NCBI GenBank assembly: GCA_910574455.1
Contig: CAJSYZ010000001.1
Span: 4,509,424 to 4,573,423 of the forward strand
DNA: 64,000 nt
Source of the DNA: Trichaptum fuscoviolaceum
Lineage: Eukaryota > Basidiomycota > Agaricomycetes > Hymenochaetales > Trichaptaceae
Direction: 5' to 3'
Below the pieces are notes generated by a model. The model worked only from the letters and a program-made list of their open reading frames with translations. It searched no databases and was not told the DNA's origin. The translations under genes were made by a program, and so were the position numbers. This document shows positions 10,896-22,739 of this stretch, one piece after another (position 1 is the first letter of the stretch; each line of letters starts with the position of its first letter).

Positions 10896-13290
10896 AGTCA
10901 TTCAATCTCTGAACATTTACCGTCTTTTCGGATATCACTGTAGGGAAGAAAATTGAAACGCACTGTACTATACAAAGCACTTACAAATCTAATTTTCTTC
11001 ATGTAACAATGCAACTCCTTCGAAATAATAGCATAATACCAATACGTCGCGCTGAGAAAGGGTTGTTTGAGTGAAAGAATTTGTACATTAGTTTGTCAGT
11101 TGTACCTCGTAAGTCAATAATTTTAGGAAAAGAAAAAAAAGGCTCATCTTTCGTAACTGATGCCGTAATTTACCCCGCACTCAAACGTTCCTCGCGTGAT
11201 CTACCTTCTGATATTGTCCTCCAATCAATTATTACTGACTTTGACGCGTTCGAAGCCGTAATACGTGCGCCTAAGTAAGATTCGAGATCTGAAGCCTGAG
11301 GTTCGTGAGAAAAAGAGCTCAGAGACTACACTGGCAATTGAAGCTCCGCGACAAAGAAGTTAAACCCCCGCTGAGGCACAAATCCTTGCGAAGTACAACA
11401 ACTCGGCGACGTCGCAGTCATTTTCCTGCACAGCAAGCTATGTATGTTTTCATAGTGACTGTATCACCTCTCACCGTCTAACTGGTCTGCGCAGACCAAA
11501 CTGAACTGTTTCGACCATTGAAGCCTGGGGCCCGTGGACAACTTCTGAACCACAGCACCTCAAACCAAACCTCGACCACTGCGGACGCTGCGAAACAGTA
11601 TCGAGTGTAAGAAAGGCTCTTCTCACTGCGGAGGACTCTGTTGAGCTGGGCCAAAGGCAGGATAGTGCGCAGTCCTCACCATTCGAGGGGACTACGCTCA
11701 AAGTGACTCTCGCAGTCAAGGTTCATTCGCAAGACACCCGTAGATAATAATAACGATGGGCCGTCCTTTCTTCTCAGCGTGATGATAAGCATCTATAGGT
11801 AGAGATGAAACAAGGGGGGGAGACATTTGAAGCCTGCAGACGGTACGTGTTCGCCACCTATTGCTCATGCCCTCACAAAGGCCTCAGCATAGTACTGCTC
11901 CTAGGGTTCTTCGGTGTCCGGCCACACAGGCGAGGGTAAATGTATTTTTCGAGATCACATACACCCGCTAATTACAATTTCACTGTTATGTGCACCACCT
12001 AGTTCACGACAGACCTCACGTACCCTCCAGCTTGACGTTGTGCTTGAGGTTCGCCACATATGCCATCAAATCCGATAACCAGAAAGAAAGACGAGCATCC
12101 CTCCTTAGATCTCCGTTCGACGCTCTAAAGGGCCGCAACCCGCCGTGGGACATGATCAGAGCACATTGCCGGAAGGGGTTGGGACATTAGCTATGAGATA
12201 CTTAGCGCAGCTGCCGCGCGGTTGTGCAGAATTAGGTTTTGGATACAGCACAAGCTCCGGGAGGTTGTTAAAGGGGATGAGCATCAGGCGAGGCAACGGA
12301 ATTGTACCGAGTCTCAGCGAGAGCGATAAATCGGGCTAGACGAGCTGTCTGAGCGGCCAGAGACCTGCTGATGTGACGATGCTCGGCAGCGTACGCGCAA
12401 GCTGGGCGCCGTATCTAAAGCACTGCTAGAGTCTCTCTACCTTGAGGGCAACAGTGCGCAGGCCACCCCAAGGCCCTCAGGCGAGAGCCCACTGCCCCCA
12501 TCGGGCCCAAGCGTGATCAAAACTAGGCGACTTTGGAGATATGAACTTGAGCCCGTTTTCTCCTTGACAGATGGGCCTTCGTCCTTCTGAGAAACCTAGT
12601 CATTCCGAGTCAGAAAGATGCCATTTCCCGCGGAGGGTCCGTTCACAACGCGGTACCCTGGTTTACTGAAAAAGGCCTCGAATTCGCTTCGAGGAGAAAA
12701 GATCTAAGCGGATTAAAGTAATATATTGATAGCGTTGTGAGCTCCGCCGACAGTTTCAAATTGGTAACTGAATTCGAGAACGTGTTTTTGACAGAGAATG
12801 TCTGCATTGAGCGAACAACAGCGTGTTGTACAGGCGTCTATGTACACTTTCATAGCATGCGAATACGGCGCGCTAATACAAGAATTTGATCCACGTGTAC
12901 AGGAAGGTGTCTGGAAATTAAACCATCTCCTATCAGCAAAGGCACCAGGGTATGCTGATAGATCTACGCTCACATCGGTCGGACTCGATTGGTGAGTGAC
13001 TATGAGGATAGGGTCTGCCTCGCCCAGGAGTACGAGCGAAGTGAACACGAGGCAAGCGGGGTTTCCTGATGGCCTCCTCTTATCATGGGAACAATGTGGC
13101 GATGCCCTTGATCTAGCGCATACAATGTTGTTAGCATGACACGAAAATGCAGTCAACGGAAGGGCAACCTGACTAGACTTTCTGATGGAGGAGGAAGCGC
13201 GAAAGACGGTGTACAAGGTTCACTAAGATGGGTTGCGGAGAGGGAGCTAGGTACGGTAACAAGTACACGTGCCGTCCTCTGTGACTCGGA
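10896..13290. other. Long intergenic stretch without a supported gene
   Basis: About 2.4 kb. Reading frames are short and none shows recognisable motifs or credible splice structure. A 65-codon frame at 12,798-12,995 was considered and left out. Composition is close to that of the flanks. It may hold remnants of old insertions, but I cannot assign them. Confidence 0.5.
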
Positions 13291-13297
13291 TATAAAA
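13291..13297 (+). promoter_or_regulatory. TATA box of the 13.4 kb gene
   Basis: TATAAAA lies 96 bp before the ATG at 13,387, a normal spacing in fungi. Confidence 0.6.
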
Positions 13298-13386
13298 ACA
13301 ACATAGCCTCTCTTGGGACGGAGCACCCACTTTCCTTCGCACTACAACAAGCTCTCCCACATCCTTTGAGTACACTGCGCTTAATC

Positions 13387-15058
13387 ATGATTCGAAACAA
13401 TCCCTTCCTGCTGCCAATAAGAAATCGCTCTATACTCTCGCATAGCCTTTCTCGGGCCCAACCACAGTACCCACCCGTTCGCAGTATGATCGAGCCCGAG
13501 ATTCTGTACAGTACAGGACCTTCGGGGCCGCTTCCAATCCCCCAACAGCTTCCAGTCCCTCAACAAGTTCAAGTCCCTCTACAGCTCCACGCCCCTCAAC
13601 CTCGTCATGCTTTTGTACCTCTCACTCTATCTCCTGACGACAACGACGACGAAGACGAAGACGAGATATTTCCTGGCCCCCCACTAGACTTTGCGCATCA
13701 CGACTCCTCCACCATGCCGATACCCGATCTCATCTTCGATCCCCACTCTCCAACCACAACCTCATCTTCACTCTCTCCGAAATCGAGTTTATCAGAGATC
13801 AGTGCTGTGTGGGACGTTCATCCTTTCGGCTCCAAAGACGGCGTAGTGACAGCTCGATGGTCGTCAGACGTGTCAGTCTATTCGGACTACAGCCTGTTGA
13901 AGCACTACCAGTTCGTACAACCCATCTGGTCTGTGGGTTATGAGGAGGACAAATTCCTCCGTCGAGTGACCCGCCTTACCAACGAGTGCGCTCGCGCCCC
14001 CGAATGTAACAAGGAAGAGGTACAAGACCTAGAGAAGAGAATTATCTTTGAATATTCGAAATACTGCAACGGCAGGGATAGCCATCTATCCCTGTCAACT
14101 AGTAATCATGCTTTAGAAGACGCGGTAGCAGCTAACGGCGCATACGACTCCGCGCTCCCCGACGTCTCCAATATAAACCTGATTCAGCTGATCAGGGAAT
14201 TCAGCCCCAAACACACCGTCACCAGTATTATGCCTCATATACTCGCGTGGGTTGGGCCAGCGGATACGCTTGCGTGGACAAAGGAAGAGAAGGGATTGAG
14301 GATGAGGAAATTCCAGCACCTCAAGCACATAATCATCAACGAGATCAGACAAATCTGGGCTCTGTCTGTGAGTTCTCCTTTGAAACCATAATCAACATGA
14401 TCTCATTCTCATTCACAGCGCTTCGATCCTAAGGAGAAGAGACGCAATCTGCTCCTCACTAGGAAGGAGTACATGAGCATTGCTCGTCGTCTAACTCGTC
14501 TCCGCATCGCCGGTGAGCCAGAAGGCCGTAGATACAGCGGCGATGAGCTCAACGCTTCCGAGGCCTACCAATTTCTCAACACCGTGAGAGGCTTGGACAT
14601 GCTCGAGCTCCTAGGAAGATGCCTCGAAGAAGAGTTGGTCGTAAGCACCGATGTAACGATCATCGGCGAGACTCTCGCGGGGCGCTTCTGCGAGGGTGGG
14701 TACAGCTTTGGGCTGTTCACCTTATTCAAGTACGCCGGCGACAAGATATGTCGCGGCAACGCAGAAAAGTACGCCTGTATGGCAGCCGACGTAGCAGCAA
14801 AGGAGCTGTGGCTCAATGTGCACTCGTATGAAGATCGCGAGCTTCACACAGTACGTCTTATGCGCACGAGGAACGGAAATGACGCTGACTTTATCACTTA
14901 CCTCTTAGCGTTTGGGAAGAATGGTAGACGAATACGGTGACATTCAACGCAAGAAATACAGTGCTGGTGCGCCGAATGATAGGCCCGACAGACGGCCACG
15001 CCGTGCTAATCATCGGAGGCGAATCACCTTCGTCTCTAATTTGAATTACTATCTGTAA
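13387..15058 (+). CDS. Uncharacterised protein, copy 1 of a family seen twice in this window
   Basis: I do not recognise the family. Three exons (13387-14367, 14419-14850, 14909-15058), with phase-0 introns of 51 and 58 bp, encode 520 aa. The first 110 or so residues are Pro/Gln-rich (LPIPQQLPVPQQVQVPLQLH) and acidic (DDNDDEDEDE). The conserved part has three blocks: a helix-like stretch ending HIIINEIRQIW at the end of exon 1; LELLGRCLEEELV...GYSFGLFTLFKYAGDKIC in exon 2; and a basic end, RMVDEYGDIQRKKY, in exon 3. The gene at 58.3-59.7 kb has the same blocks and both introns at the same place and phase. No signal peptide or membrane segment is seen. The first ATG in frame was taken as the start; the TATA box at 13,291 agrees. 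Confidence 0.75.
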
Positions 15059-16495
15059 CAGGCGAAAGAATCCGTGTATTAGAATAATTTTCAATGTATC
15101 TTTCTGACGATTTCCTCACCCTATGTCTGCCATCAACTTCAAGGAGGCGATCTCTGGAAGGAAGACCGCTACAACCTTAAGAAAACTTCGTTCTACCATC
15201 GATATCGACAAACGAAACCTCGTTCCATCCGATAAGCAATCACACTGCGGAGAAGCTGTTCGAAGGAGTTACCCATCAGCGACGACGCAGAGGACCAACA
15301 AGGAGGAAGTCAGAAGCTATCTAGGTGAGTATCTTGTCGGTTTTGTAGTCCGTGGTTTCGTGGTCTCCGAACCGCCCTTTTCAACCCCCTATCGGAGAAA
15401 AATCAGTCCATAGCGACACATTTCAAGTGGTACATCCCGAATCGCAACCAGAACAGCGCGATTTTGACAAGGGCATGCACGTAGCACGAGCCCACGGCCT
15501 ACAGTACACCTGCAACAAATTGCGATGAGCGGAGGAAGCGATATGCGACACTCGCCTATGTACTTGAAGCCCTCGTGCTCTGAACCACAGTGAGACAAAG
15601 CAACGTCCAGTTTTGGCTAAATAGGAGGTTAAGGCCGCCCTCTCCCGCTAGCCACCTGTGTAATCCACAGCCTACGATCCCGCAGCCAGTGGGTAGATGA
15701 TGAAGAAAGCAAGAGTCGACAAGAGCAGTAGCAAGCCAGAGATAAGGAGGAAACGCATTCTGCCTGGCGATTTCAGCGAGGTCTTCACACTCGAGCCTGT
15801 GCGAACGTCCCTCCGCAAAATTCTCCGGCGTCTAGCAGCTCTACCGCCTCCATCGATTATCTATATCAATCAGAAGGCAGCCTTATGCGTCACAAACGCG
15901 TGTTTTCAGAAGGTACATTGGGCACTTACGAGATGTGATTTATAGTGTTATCAACACTTTATGCGCATAATGCACAAGAGGTAGCCTCAGGCTGGCAAGG
16001 CTTGTTGGTGACGTGTTTGTTTCCTGATAACAGGAACTTTCAAAGTGAAGGTATGATTAACATTTGTCTTCCAATTCGCAAGATGATGGAGACCATTGGT
16101 GTCTCAGCTAGTTATTCGAGAAAACTGGACAGAGAGCTTTTTTCATTGTGAGCGTACGAGGAGGGTGATCAAAGAACTGCGATGCGAGACAGCGTTTAAA
16201 TTTTTCACAACTTGAAGTTCCCACGACTGCTAATTCTGTATTTATATAGAAGATATAATGTCAGTATTGTACGTGAAGCTTGGAGGGTAACTTAAGGTGC
16301 AAGAGCGCATTGAAAGATGCAAACAGGTTTCTTGTTCGATCGAGCAATCATTTATGCTATCGCAAGACATAGAATCTCGATTATGATGTGGCATTTTTGC
16401 AGTTCCGCAGTCACGCAAGTTTCGTCTTATTCATATGGCTCAGCGAGTGTGAAATGGTGCGAATGAGTCGAAAGTGCAAAAGGAATGTCAATACA
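15059..16495. other. Intergenic, no supported gene
   Basis: About 1.4 kb between two convergent genes. The frames at 15,123-15,413 and 15,697-15,945 show no recognisable motif. Decayed coding sequence is possible. Confidence 0.45.
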
Positions 16496-17473
16496 TCAGA
16501 AAATGACATCTTCGTCTTTGCTCGCCAGCAAGTCACCAGTGCCGCCTACTTCAACGTCCTCGATCCTCGCACTCGTTGAGTCTGCCAAGCCGCTCTCCTC
16601 CAGCTCCTTCATCTCTGCTTCACGCTTCGCATCTGTTGCTGCCGCATCTCGCTTCTTTTTCGCTTGTACTTTCTTCAACCTAGGTAACGTTCAATCATCA
16701 GGAAACGATTGTCAACAGAACACCTTTGAATAGTGCATACCGGAAGAACTCCTCCCGATCCATCTCATCTAGCTCGCTCATGATATATTTGATGGTGTTG
16801 TCAAGTTTGGGGATAACGACGTGCTCAATGGCATTGACACGGCGATTTGTTAGGCGGATAACTTCGTCAAGGATCGTAAATGCGGTTTGCAGGGATGCAA
16901 GTTCCACTAGCGTTTCAACAGCCTTCGCATAGACCTCCTTTGCCTTGAGAACTTGCTGACCTCCTCTGCCAAGACCAGTGAGGTTGAAGTCTACGTTTGA
17001 TGTGCGGTAAGCCTAGGAGTTGAATGGAGCAAAAAAACCAAGTCAACACATACCGCTTCCTTGAGCTCGATCAACCTCGAAAGTAGGCAATATTACACCC
17101 GACACATTCTCCTGCTTCGCTCGAACCCGGAAGGACGCCGACTTCGCCTGCTCTTGAACGAGATACGAGATGTCGCCCGTCGCATAAGTCACTTCGGCGA
17201 GCGAGAATGAAGCAAGCTGCATCACGCGGCCCATCTTGCGCTTCGCCTGGAAGTAGAGCCTTGACTTGAGCAAAACCGATCAAGTTTATCAAGCAAAAGT
17301 ATATCACTCACCTCATCCACTTTCCTTAGGATCGCTCTAAAACGTGTCGTGAGCGCATCGCGCTTCTTCGCAAGCAACGAGTGCCCCGTCTGCGCCCCTT
17401 TCAGCCTGAGCTTAGTGTTTGTGAGCGCCATGCGCGTCGGAAAGACGTTCTCTCGTGGTCCTGTCCCCGACAT
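16496..17473 (-). CDS. VMA8: V-type proton ATPase subunit D (central stalk)
   Basis: Subunit D forms the rotor shaft of the vacuolar H+-ATPase together with subunit F. Four exons were placed: 17473-17312, 17246-17054, 16990-16741 and 16679-16496, giving 262 aa (yeast Vma8 is 256). The hallmarks are in order: [106 protein letters not shown] and [17 protein letters not shown]. The intron-3 acceptor at 16,991 was chosen because it alone restores the [11 protein letters not shown] frame. The last 55 or so residues are a variable charged tail. Confidence 0.95.
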
Positions 17474-17977
17474 TCCTAGATTTCTTGACCTTCGTTATGA
17501 TGAGTACTTCTAAGAGTTCCTGGGTAACGATCTCGTCTTGAGTGTCAATGACGAACTTGAGTAGCAGCAGCGCGAGCGTCCGAAAGTCGCCACATGGATT
17601 GGCACTGGCACGTGCCCTCGCTGCACCTTCGGCTCTGGCGCGTCGCCACCGTGACTGTCAACGAACGGCGAAGTACTCGATCTTTCGAAAATCAAAGTAT
17701 GTTCACTAGTTGACTTAAATTCTATTTCCTTTGAATTCGGGAAATGATTTTTGGTTCGAGGTCACTACCCCTCTTCTGTCACTCACACATAAGTGAGCGC
17801 ATCATGCATACACTCGCCATGGGCCCACTGGAAGCCTGACGTCGTCACTTAATTATCCAGATTTGATTCTGCTTTCCCTTAGTAGCATACGTTTACATTT
17901 GATACTGTACATGATAGCACCTTCATCGACTAAAACTAAGAACCCTCCTCATTTGACGTGTTTTGCCAATCTACCGC
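17474..17977. other. Intergenic between VMA8 and F-box gene 1
   Basis: About 500 bp without a supported gene. It holds the VMA8 promoter and the 3' end of the F-box gene. Confidence 0.5.
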
Positions 17978-19575
17978 TCAGGCTGTCTCCTGAAAGATGA
18001 CACTCATACGAAGGTCAATCTCGCAAGATCGACGCAGGGGCCAAGCAAGCTCCTTCACATAGATTCGTCCCCTCCCATCTTGATCCTCCTCCTCGCTGAA
18101 TGCCCCATTTATGCGTTTGCAGCGCGCTTCCATAAGTTCTAAAACATCTTTTGCCCCGAGACCACCCCAACCCCCCCCCCCCCCCCCCCGCGGTCACCAT
18201 CTATCAATGGACCATAATTTATCATTGAAAAAAGTCGTGGGCAGATGTCAGGACTCTTAAGAACATTCATAGTATCAGATGAGGAGGTTGCGCCACCTAT
18301 GTATAGCTTTTCTAAGCCCGGCATCCCTTGAAGCAATGAGCTGAGAATGTTGTCGATTAGCCTTTGGCTCGTGAATGAGAAGGTGTCCAGCTGTGCCTGT
18401 GACCGTCTAATGAAGCGCAGGTATTCTTCGAGCACAACTCCTTCTTCTCCCAAATAGAAGTAATCTATATCCTTTTCGATTTCCAAATGCCTTAGTACGG
18501 GCGTCGTGAGTGCGCACACTGGAGAGAAGTTGGCTTCCGATGAGCTGATCCGGAGTCTGGTTAGTTTGTCCAGCACGACAAACGTTCCTGGACCGGGGCC
18601 GTCGGTAGCAATGGGAGTTCTAGCCGAAGTGACGACGCTGAGATCCTCACGGAGAGGGAAACAAAAAGGAAACCTAGCGAGATCGCGTGCAGAGAATGTT
18701 TCACACTTTGAGTGAACCGCATTTTCATTGAGGCGAGCCGTAAAACACGTAACCCTGAAGGGATCCCATCAGGTACGACCACGAAGTCTTGTGAATTTAA
18801 GACCAGTTCCTGTATCACAGGAGCGGAACGGATGGACATGTTCCTTCTGTCCCTCAAAGCCGACCTCAAGCTGAAGCTGTTGAACTCGAAAGTTTTTAGC
18901 GCAGGAAGATCGCAGTCCAGGATGCCAAAGATCAGGCCCATCGCAAAGTTCGGAATAGCCAAGCTAATATTCTCCCAGCGATGCAAATGCTTGCGGAGTT
19001 CCTTCAAAATCTTGATACTGTCTATACATGCTTGTGTGGCTTCCATCCAGATGCTTGCCTTGTTGTAATCGAAATTAATGAAAACCGGGACGGCTCCAGA
19101 ATGTGTTATCCGATATCGCAGTGCAGTCAAACAAACCTCGGATGACGGCAAGTTCCAAAAGCGGCCAGTGAGATCAATTTGCAGATGCGCCCACAGTCGA
19201 GGAGTAGCAAGGGCGGTCTTGCGCCATTGCCAACAGATACGAGTGAGTAGCAAAGGCGCTTCGTTCTTCGAAGGACGTGGGTACCGCTTCCGTATCATGA
19301 TGTTGAGAGACCATATGTTGACGCCACGCAACGTATCCTGCCACTCTGAAATACAAAACAAGAAGATCAAGCCGAGTAGTACTCGTGAGACCGCAGATTG
19401 TGGTAGGAAAGTTCGACGATATGAAGCAGACTCAACAACTTCACTACAGGTCGCGTTATCGACTGCCCCTGGAGGCTCTATTTCAAAGATTTGAGTGTTT
19501 GTACACATGAGCATACTGTAACACCACTAAGAAACAATGGACACACCTACGACGTCGTCTCGTTTTCCTGTCCAT
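17978..19575 (-). CDS. F-box/LRR-like protein 1 (possibly frameshifted)
   Basis: One of several related F-box genes in the window, presumed SCF ubiquitin-ligase adaptors. The F-box-like part includes YPRPSKNEAPLLLTRICWQW and ALATPRLWAHLQID, typical of agaricomycete F-box proteins. LRR-like Leu periodicity follows. A short basic leader at 19,575 (MDRKTRRRRR) matches the first exon of the 51.5 kb paralogue, but its splice to the body is not clear. Near 18,700 the frame must shift by one base to pass from MKMRFTQ to the conserved ARDLARFPFCFPL, either by a 44 bp intron or by a real frameshift. A 50 bp intron at 18,148-18,197, which carries a poly-C/G run, leads to the last exon (DVLELMEARC to FQETA, stop at 17,978). 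That tail matches the 46.9 kb paralogue. Confidence 0.7.
18171..18189. repeat. Homopolymer of 19 C (G on the coding strand)
   Basis: Uninterrupted C19 inside the predicted 50 bp terminal intron of F-box gene 1. It is the longest homopolymer in the window and is prone to length error. Confidence 0.95.
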
Positions 19576-19729
19576 TACTTCGGCTTCACTGAATTGTCGC
19601 CTCAGAGCAGCGCGATAGCCTTTCAGACGAAGGTGATATCTGGCAAAAGACACTGACCCGGGCTTGACCTGACGGTGCACGAGGAAAAGACAAAGCACCT
19701 GTACGAACCAAGTAAGTATGTAACCTGAA

Positions 19730-19740
19730 TTAGGGCCGGT
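19730..19740 (+). promoter_or_regulatory. TTAGGGCCGG(C/T) motif upstream of F-box gene 1
   Basis: TTAGGGCCGGT lies 155 bp before the start codon. The same 10-mer is found at 51,608, 53,690 and 63,964, in the same orientation. At 19.7 and 51.6 kb the surrounding promoter is also alike, including a following TCGCGTTT. Its function is unknown. Confidence 0.5.
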
Positions 19741-19767
19741 CAAATCGCGTTTCTCGTTGTACTACAA

Positions 19768-19801
19768 CATCAGGGAAACTTCCTTTTGCTTACGGCGACT
19801 G
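19768..19801 (+). repeat. Left terminal inverted repeat of the giant element
   Basis: Pairs with 44,099-44,132. It lies 193 bp upstream of the F-box gene 1 start codon and 28 bp past the conserved TTAGGGCCGG motif. Confidence 0.75.
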
Positions 19802-20856
19802 GCGCGTCCTGGCGCGCCCTGAAGCTTTCTTAAATGGGTCGAAGCGCTGCCACGCCTGCCTGAAGGGTTGTCTGGCTGCCTGATGGCCTTAAAACACGGC
19901 GTTTCAGGATAAAATCAGTGCAAAAGGAGGGGAATTGTACATCAGGCGGCAAGCCAGGATTAAGTGAGGTTTAAGCACCGGCATGCCAGTGGGCAGTTCA
20001 AGTGCAATGGTAAGTGCAACATAAGTGCATCAGTTTCGAAACGGAAGTTCTCCAAATTGGATGTCATCACTCAACTTTGATGCTGTGTATCATTGCACTT
20101 ACCAACTTGAATACATATTATATCTGATAAACACATGCCAGCAATATGATATTTCTAATCTTTCATAGTAAAGTAAAATGTTTGTTCTGGTGGAAGCGAG
20201 AAAACAATTTGCATTGAAGGAGCACCGCTACTACTACTACTAGTACTAGAGTAGTACTAGCCTGAGTCATGCCTGTGTCGATTTAAGTTGTTGTGGAAAT
20301 TTTGAAAAGTCAAGCCCTGAATCATAGAGAGAGACTGGAAGATGGTAGACTACTTGTAAGTGAATAAACAGTGCTGAGGCAGGAAGTTATACATACCCTA
20401 GCATTTTTTGAACGAACCTCACACCTCTCATAACAACCGACGCTGCCACTAGTAGCGTCAGAATTCTCCGAGTCTATCGTATACTGTAGGAAACAAAGGG
20501 TCAGCTCTCAATCTGTACTGAGATAGTAAACGGCTTGAATCACCTTTGTCAATCGCGTCCTCTTCGTCCAACTCGCGCCTTCCTCCGACTCGGACTCCGC
20601 AATTAGACATAAATGCTGCTATGAAGCGCAGGATAAAGGTTATAATGTTGAGTAGCATGACAGTTAATGATCGCGCGAGCATAGGATATTTAGCAAAGAG
20701 ATATTTTGTCCTCCTTTTATAACTTGAAGCTGTTTGAACCATTCTTCTGGATTATTCGAAAGAGCGCTCACCGCACACCGCCTGCGAGTCCGAGTCACAC
20801 TGCGCAGCGCTCTGATTCTGATGGAAGAGAATAAATCCGCTTTAGTACGAAATCAA
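19802..20856. other. Non-coding left subterminal region
   Basis: No gene. The first copies of the dispersed words appear here (GCCAGTGGGCAG and GTTCAAGTGCAATGG near 19,985). A TAC/TAG microsatellite lies at about 20,228-20,260. Confidence 0.5.
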
Positions 20857-21236
20857 GTAAAGTTCATCTTGAAGTCGTCTTCTTGATTTCATTACTCTGA
20901 AGAAGCATTGGGAGACTTTGTTATATCTGATTTCCGAAGTTGATCCGGAAAAAAGAACTCACAAAATTTTAAGAGATCGAGTCACAGTCATCTTGAAGCT
21001 GTCTTCATTTCTCTGAAGAAGCATTGTGAAGACTTTGTGATATTTGATTTCCGAGGAGACGGAAAAAAGGAACTCACGAAATTTTAAGAGATCGAGTCAC
21101 AGTCATTTTGAAGCTGTCTTCATTTCTCTGAAGAAACATTTAAAAACTTCGTGATACCTGATTTCCAAGGACTCGGAATCGGTAACGGAAAGAAGGAACT
21201 CACGAAATTTCAAGAGATCGAGACACATTCAAACTG
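20857..21236. repeat. Tandem repeat, unit about 115 bp, three copies plus
   Basis: The marker AAGAGATCGAG starts at 20,971, 21,086 and 21,212, giving periods of 115 and 126 bp; the last unit carries a short insertion. Each unit contains CTTGAAG.TGTCTTC, CTCTGAAGAA.CATT and GAACTCAC.AAATTT. Copies are roughly 85-90% alike by eye. Confidence 0.85.
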
Positions 21237-22072
21237 TTTCAAGCCCACTCAGGCTAGCACTCCTCCTCGTCCACCACACTTTCTATCTTCGCCTCTTGGG
21301 TCCGAGTCTGCGGCTGTCCGCCTTAAAGCACGCCTTCTTTTGAGTGACCGGGGAACCGCGGAGGGGGGTGGTGCGACAACTTTCCAATCGCCTACTAAAC
21401 ACTGAGTCTTTCAACGTTCGAGCTCAGGTAATTTCGTTCCTCGTCTGGGCCTGTAATTCCGAGCGATAGCGAGGTTGTGTAGTTCGCCCACGTCGCCATA
21501 GGTTTCTTGGGCTTCCTCGAGGAAAACGGTGGAGGAAGTACAAGTTCAACAATACAGCCTGAGGTGGGTGTAAAAAGCGGTGACTCAACTTGAAGTGACA
21601 CTGGCAGTCACAGGATACCTTCCTATGATTTTGGCTGTGCGCTCACTGGCACTGCCAGTGGCACCAAGGCTGCCACTGCCAGTGCAGTGGCAGCAGGCTG
21701 AGCTAAAATCTATGCTCTTGTTCACTTTTTCCTGCCTCATTTTCTCGATATTATCTCAAAAACTTATATGATATCCATACTTCTATCACTATGCAGTTCT
21801 TGAGACCTCAAATGTGATGGTAAAGTGCTTTAACACCCTTCTGTCCTTCATGAGGGGTAACGTGTGACAAATTAAGTAGTCACTGGCAGGCTGTAGCTTC
21901 AACAAGTTCGAAAACGAAGCTGCTCAGGCTGACGTTTGTCAGTGCCAGGACCAGCAGAGATGATGTCGCGTGCACTGAAATAGTACTTATGTAGTACGAA
22001 GCCTATCATCATGATGGTACATATGAGTTGTGGTTCCTTGGATTGCATTCATATTTACTCACCTTTTCACCA

Positions 22073-22739
22073 GTACCAGCAGCTCCAGTTTTACCAAAGC
22101 CACTAACTACTGCAAAGACGTGGAGTAATTTTACGCAGTAAATATTCCGTGAACTAACTTAGAGAAGCAATAATAAATAATTAAAAGTGAACGAGAACGA
22201 GATTCGAACACACGACCCGCGTCAGAATATGAATTACCATAAAGAGAAGCCGCGCTCAAGTCAACTAGACTACTGAGGCTTATACTACCTTGCCTCACTT
22301 AGTAATTATATACTGTCCCAACGGGGCGCAGCCCCGCAAGGAGTTAGGGTTATTGTTAGGGTTATTGTTAGGGTTATTTAAGGGTTAGTGGGGGGTTTGG
22401 GGGGCTCTGCCCCCCATAGTTAGGAGTTAGGGTTTGGGTAAGGGTTAGGGTAGATAGGTAGTTAGGGTTGTTAGGCTTAGTGTTGAGGATATATATAATC
22501 CCCCTTAGTGTAGTGGTTAATATGTCGTATTAGTTAGTTTCCGGTTTAGGCTTTTATAGAGTCGCAAGTTCGAGTCACGTTTGTGTCGTTTACTTATATT
22601 TTGTATATGTTACCACGCTATTTGGTATTACCACTTTGTATTACTTAGGTATTATTTCTACGTGGAATAATTACTGCTCTGATTTACCCCACGTCTTTGC
22701 AGTAGTTACTGGACTTGGTAATACTGGATTGGCTGGTAC
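22073..22739. mobile_element. Foldback element: inverted arms, tRNA-like boxes, telomere-like core
   Basis: Inverted arms of about 80 bp lie at 22,073-22,152 and 22,660-22,739 and share CACGTCTTTGCAGTAGTTA and GGTAA.ACTGG. Inside each arm is a Pol III-like pair: B-box GTTCGAATC (minus, 22,209-22,201) with an A-like box at 22,272-22,262, and A-box TAGTGTAGTGG (plus, 22,506-22,516) with B-box GTTCGAGTC at 22,568-22,576. A-to-B spacing is almost equal, 63 and 62 bp. The core contains GC-rich hairpins and TTAGGG repeats. The arms can be read in one frame (VFAVV.G.G.TG), which hints that they derive from a duplicated coding exon. Confidence 0.65.
22340..22475 (+). repeat. Interstitial telomere-like TTAGGG repeats
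   Basis: At least nine GTTAGGG or near copies occur within about 135 bp, spaced irregularly (GTTAGGGTTATT three times, then AAGGGTTAG, GGAGTTAGGG, AAGGGTTAGGG, AGTTAGGG). TTAGGG is the usual fungal telomere unit. A hairpin of six G and six C around CTCT (near 22,401-22,418) interrupts the array. Genes on both sides show this is not a chromosome end. Confidence 0.8.

Noticed and set aside
12798..12995. 65-codon plus-strand gene
   Set aside because: No homology, no splice continuation and no promoter signal. Length is within chance expectation.
18139..18200. Frameshift in F-box gene 1 at the poly-C run
   Set aside because: A 50 bp GT-AG intron covering the run joins the conserved last exon in frame, so no frameshift is needed at this site.
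22340..22475. Chromosome end
   Set aside because: The TTAGGG repeats are irregular and short, and genes continue on both sides.
22187..22590. Two tRNA genes
   Set aside because: A and B boxes are present, but acceptor and anticodon stems do not form convincingly and the spacing is too long. They are better read as tRNA-derived parts of a foldback element.
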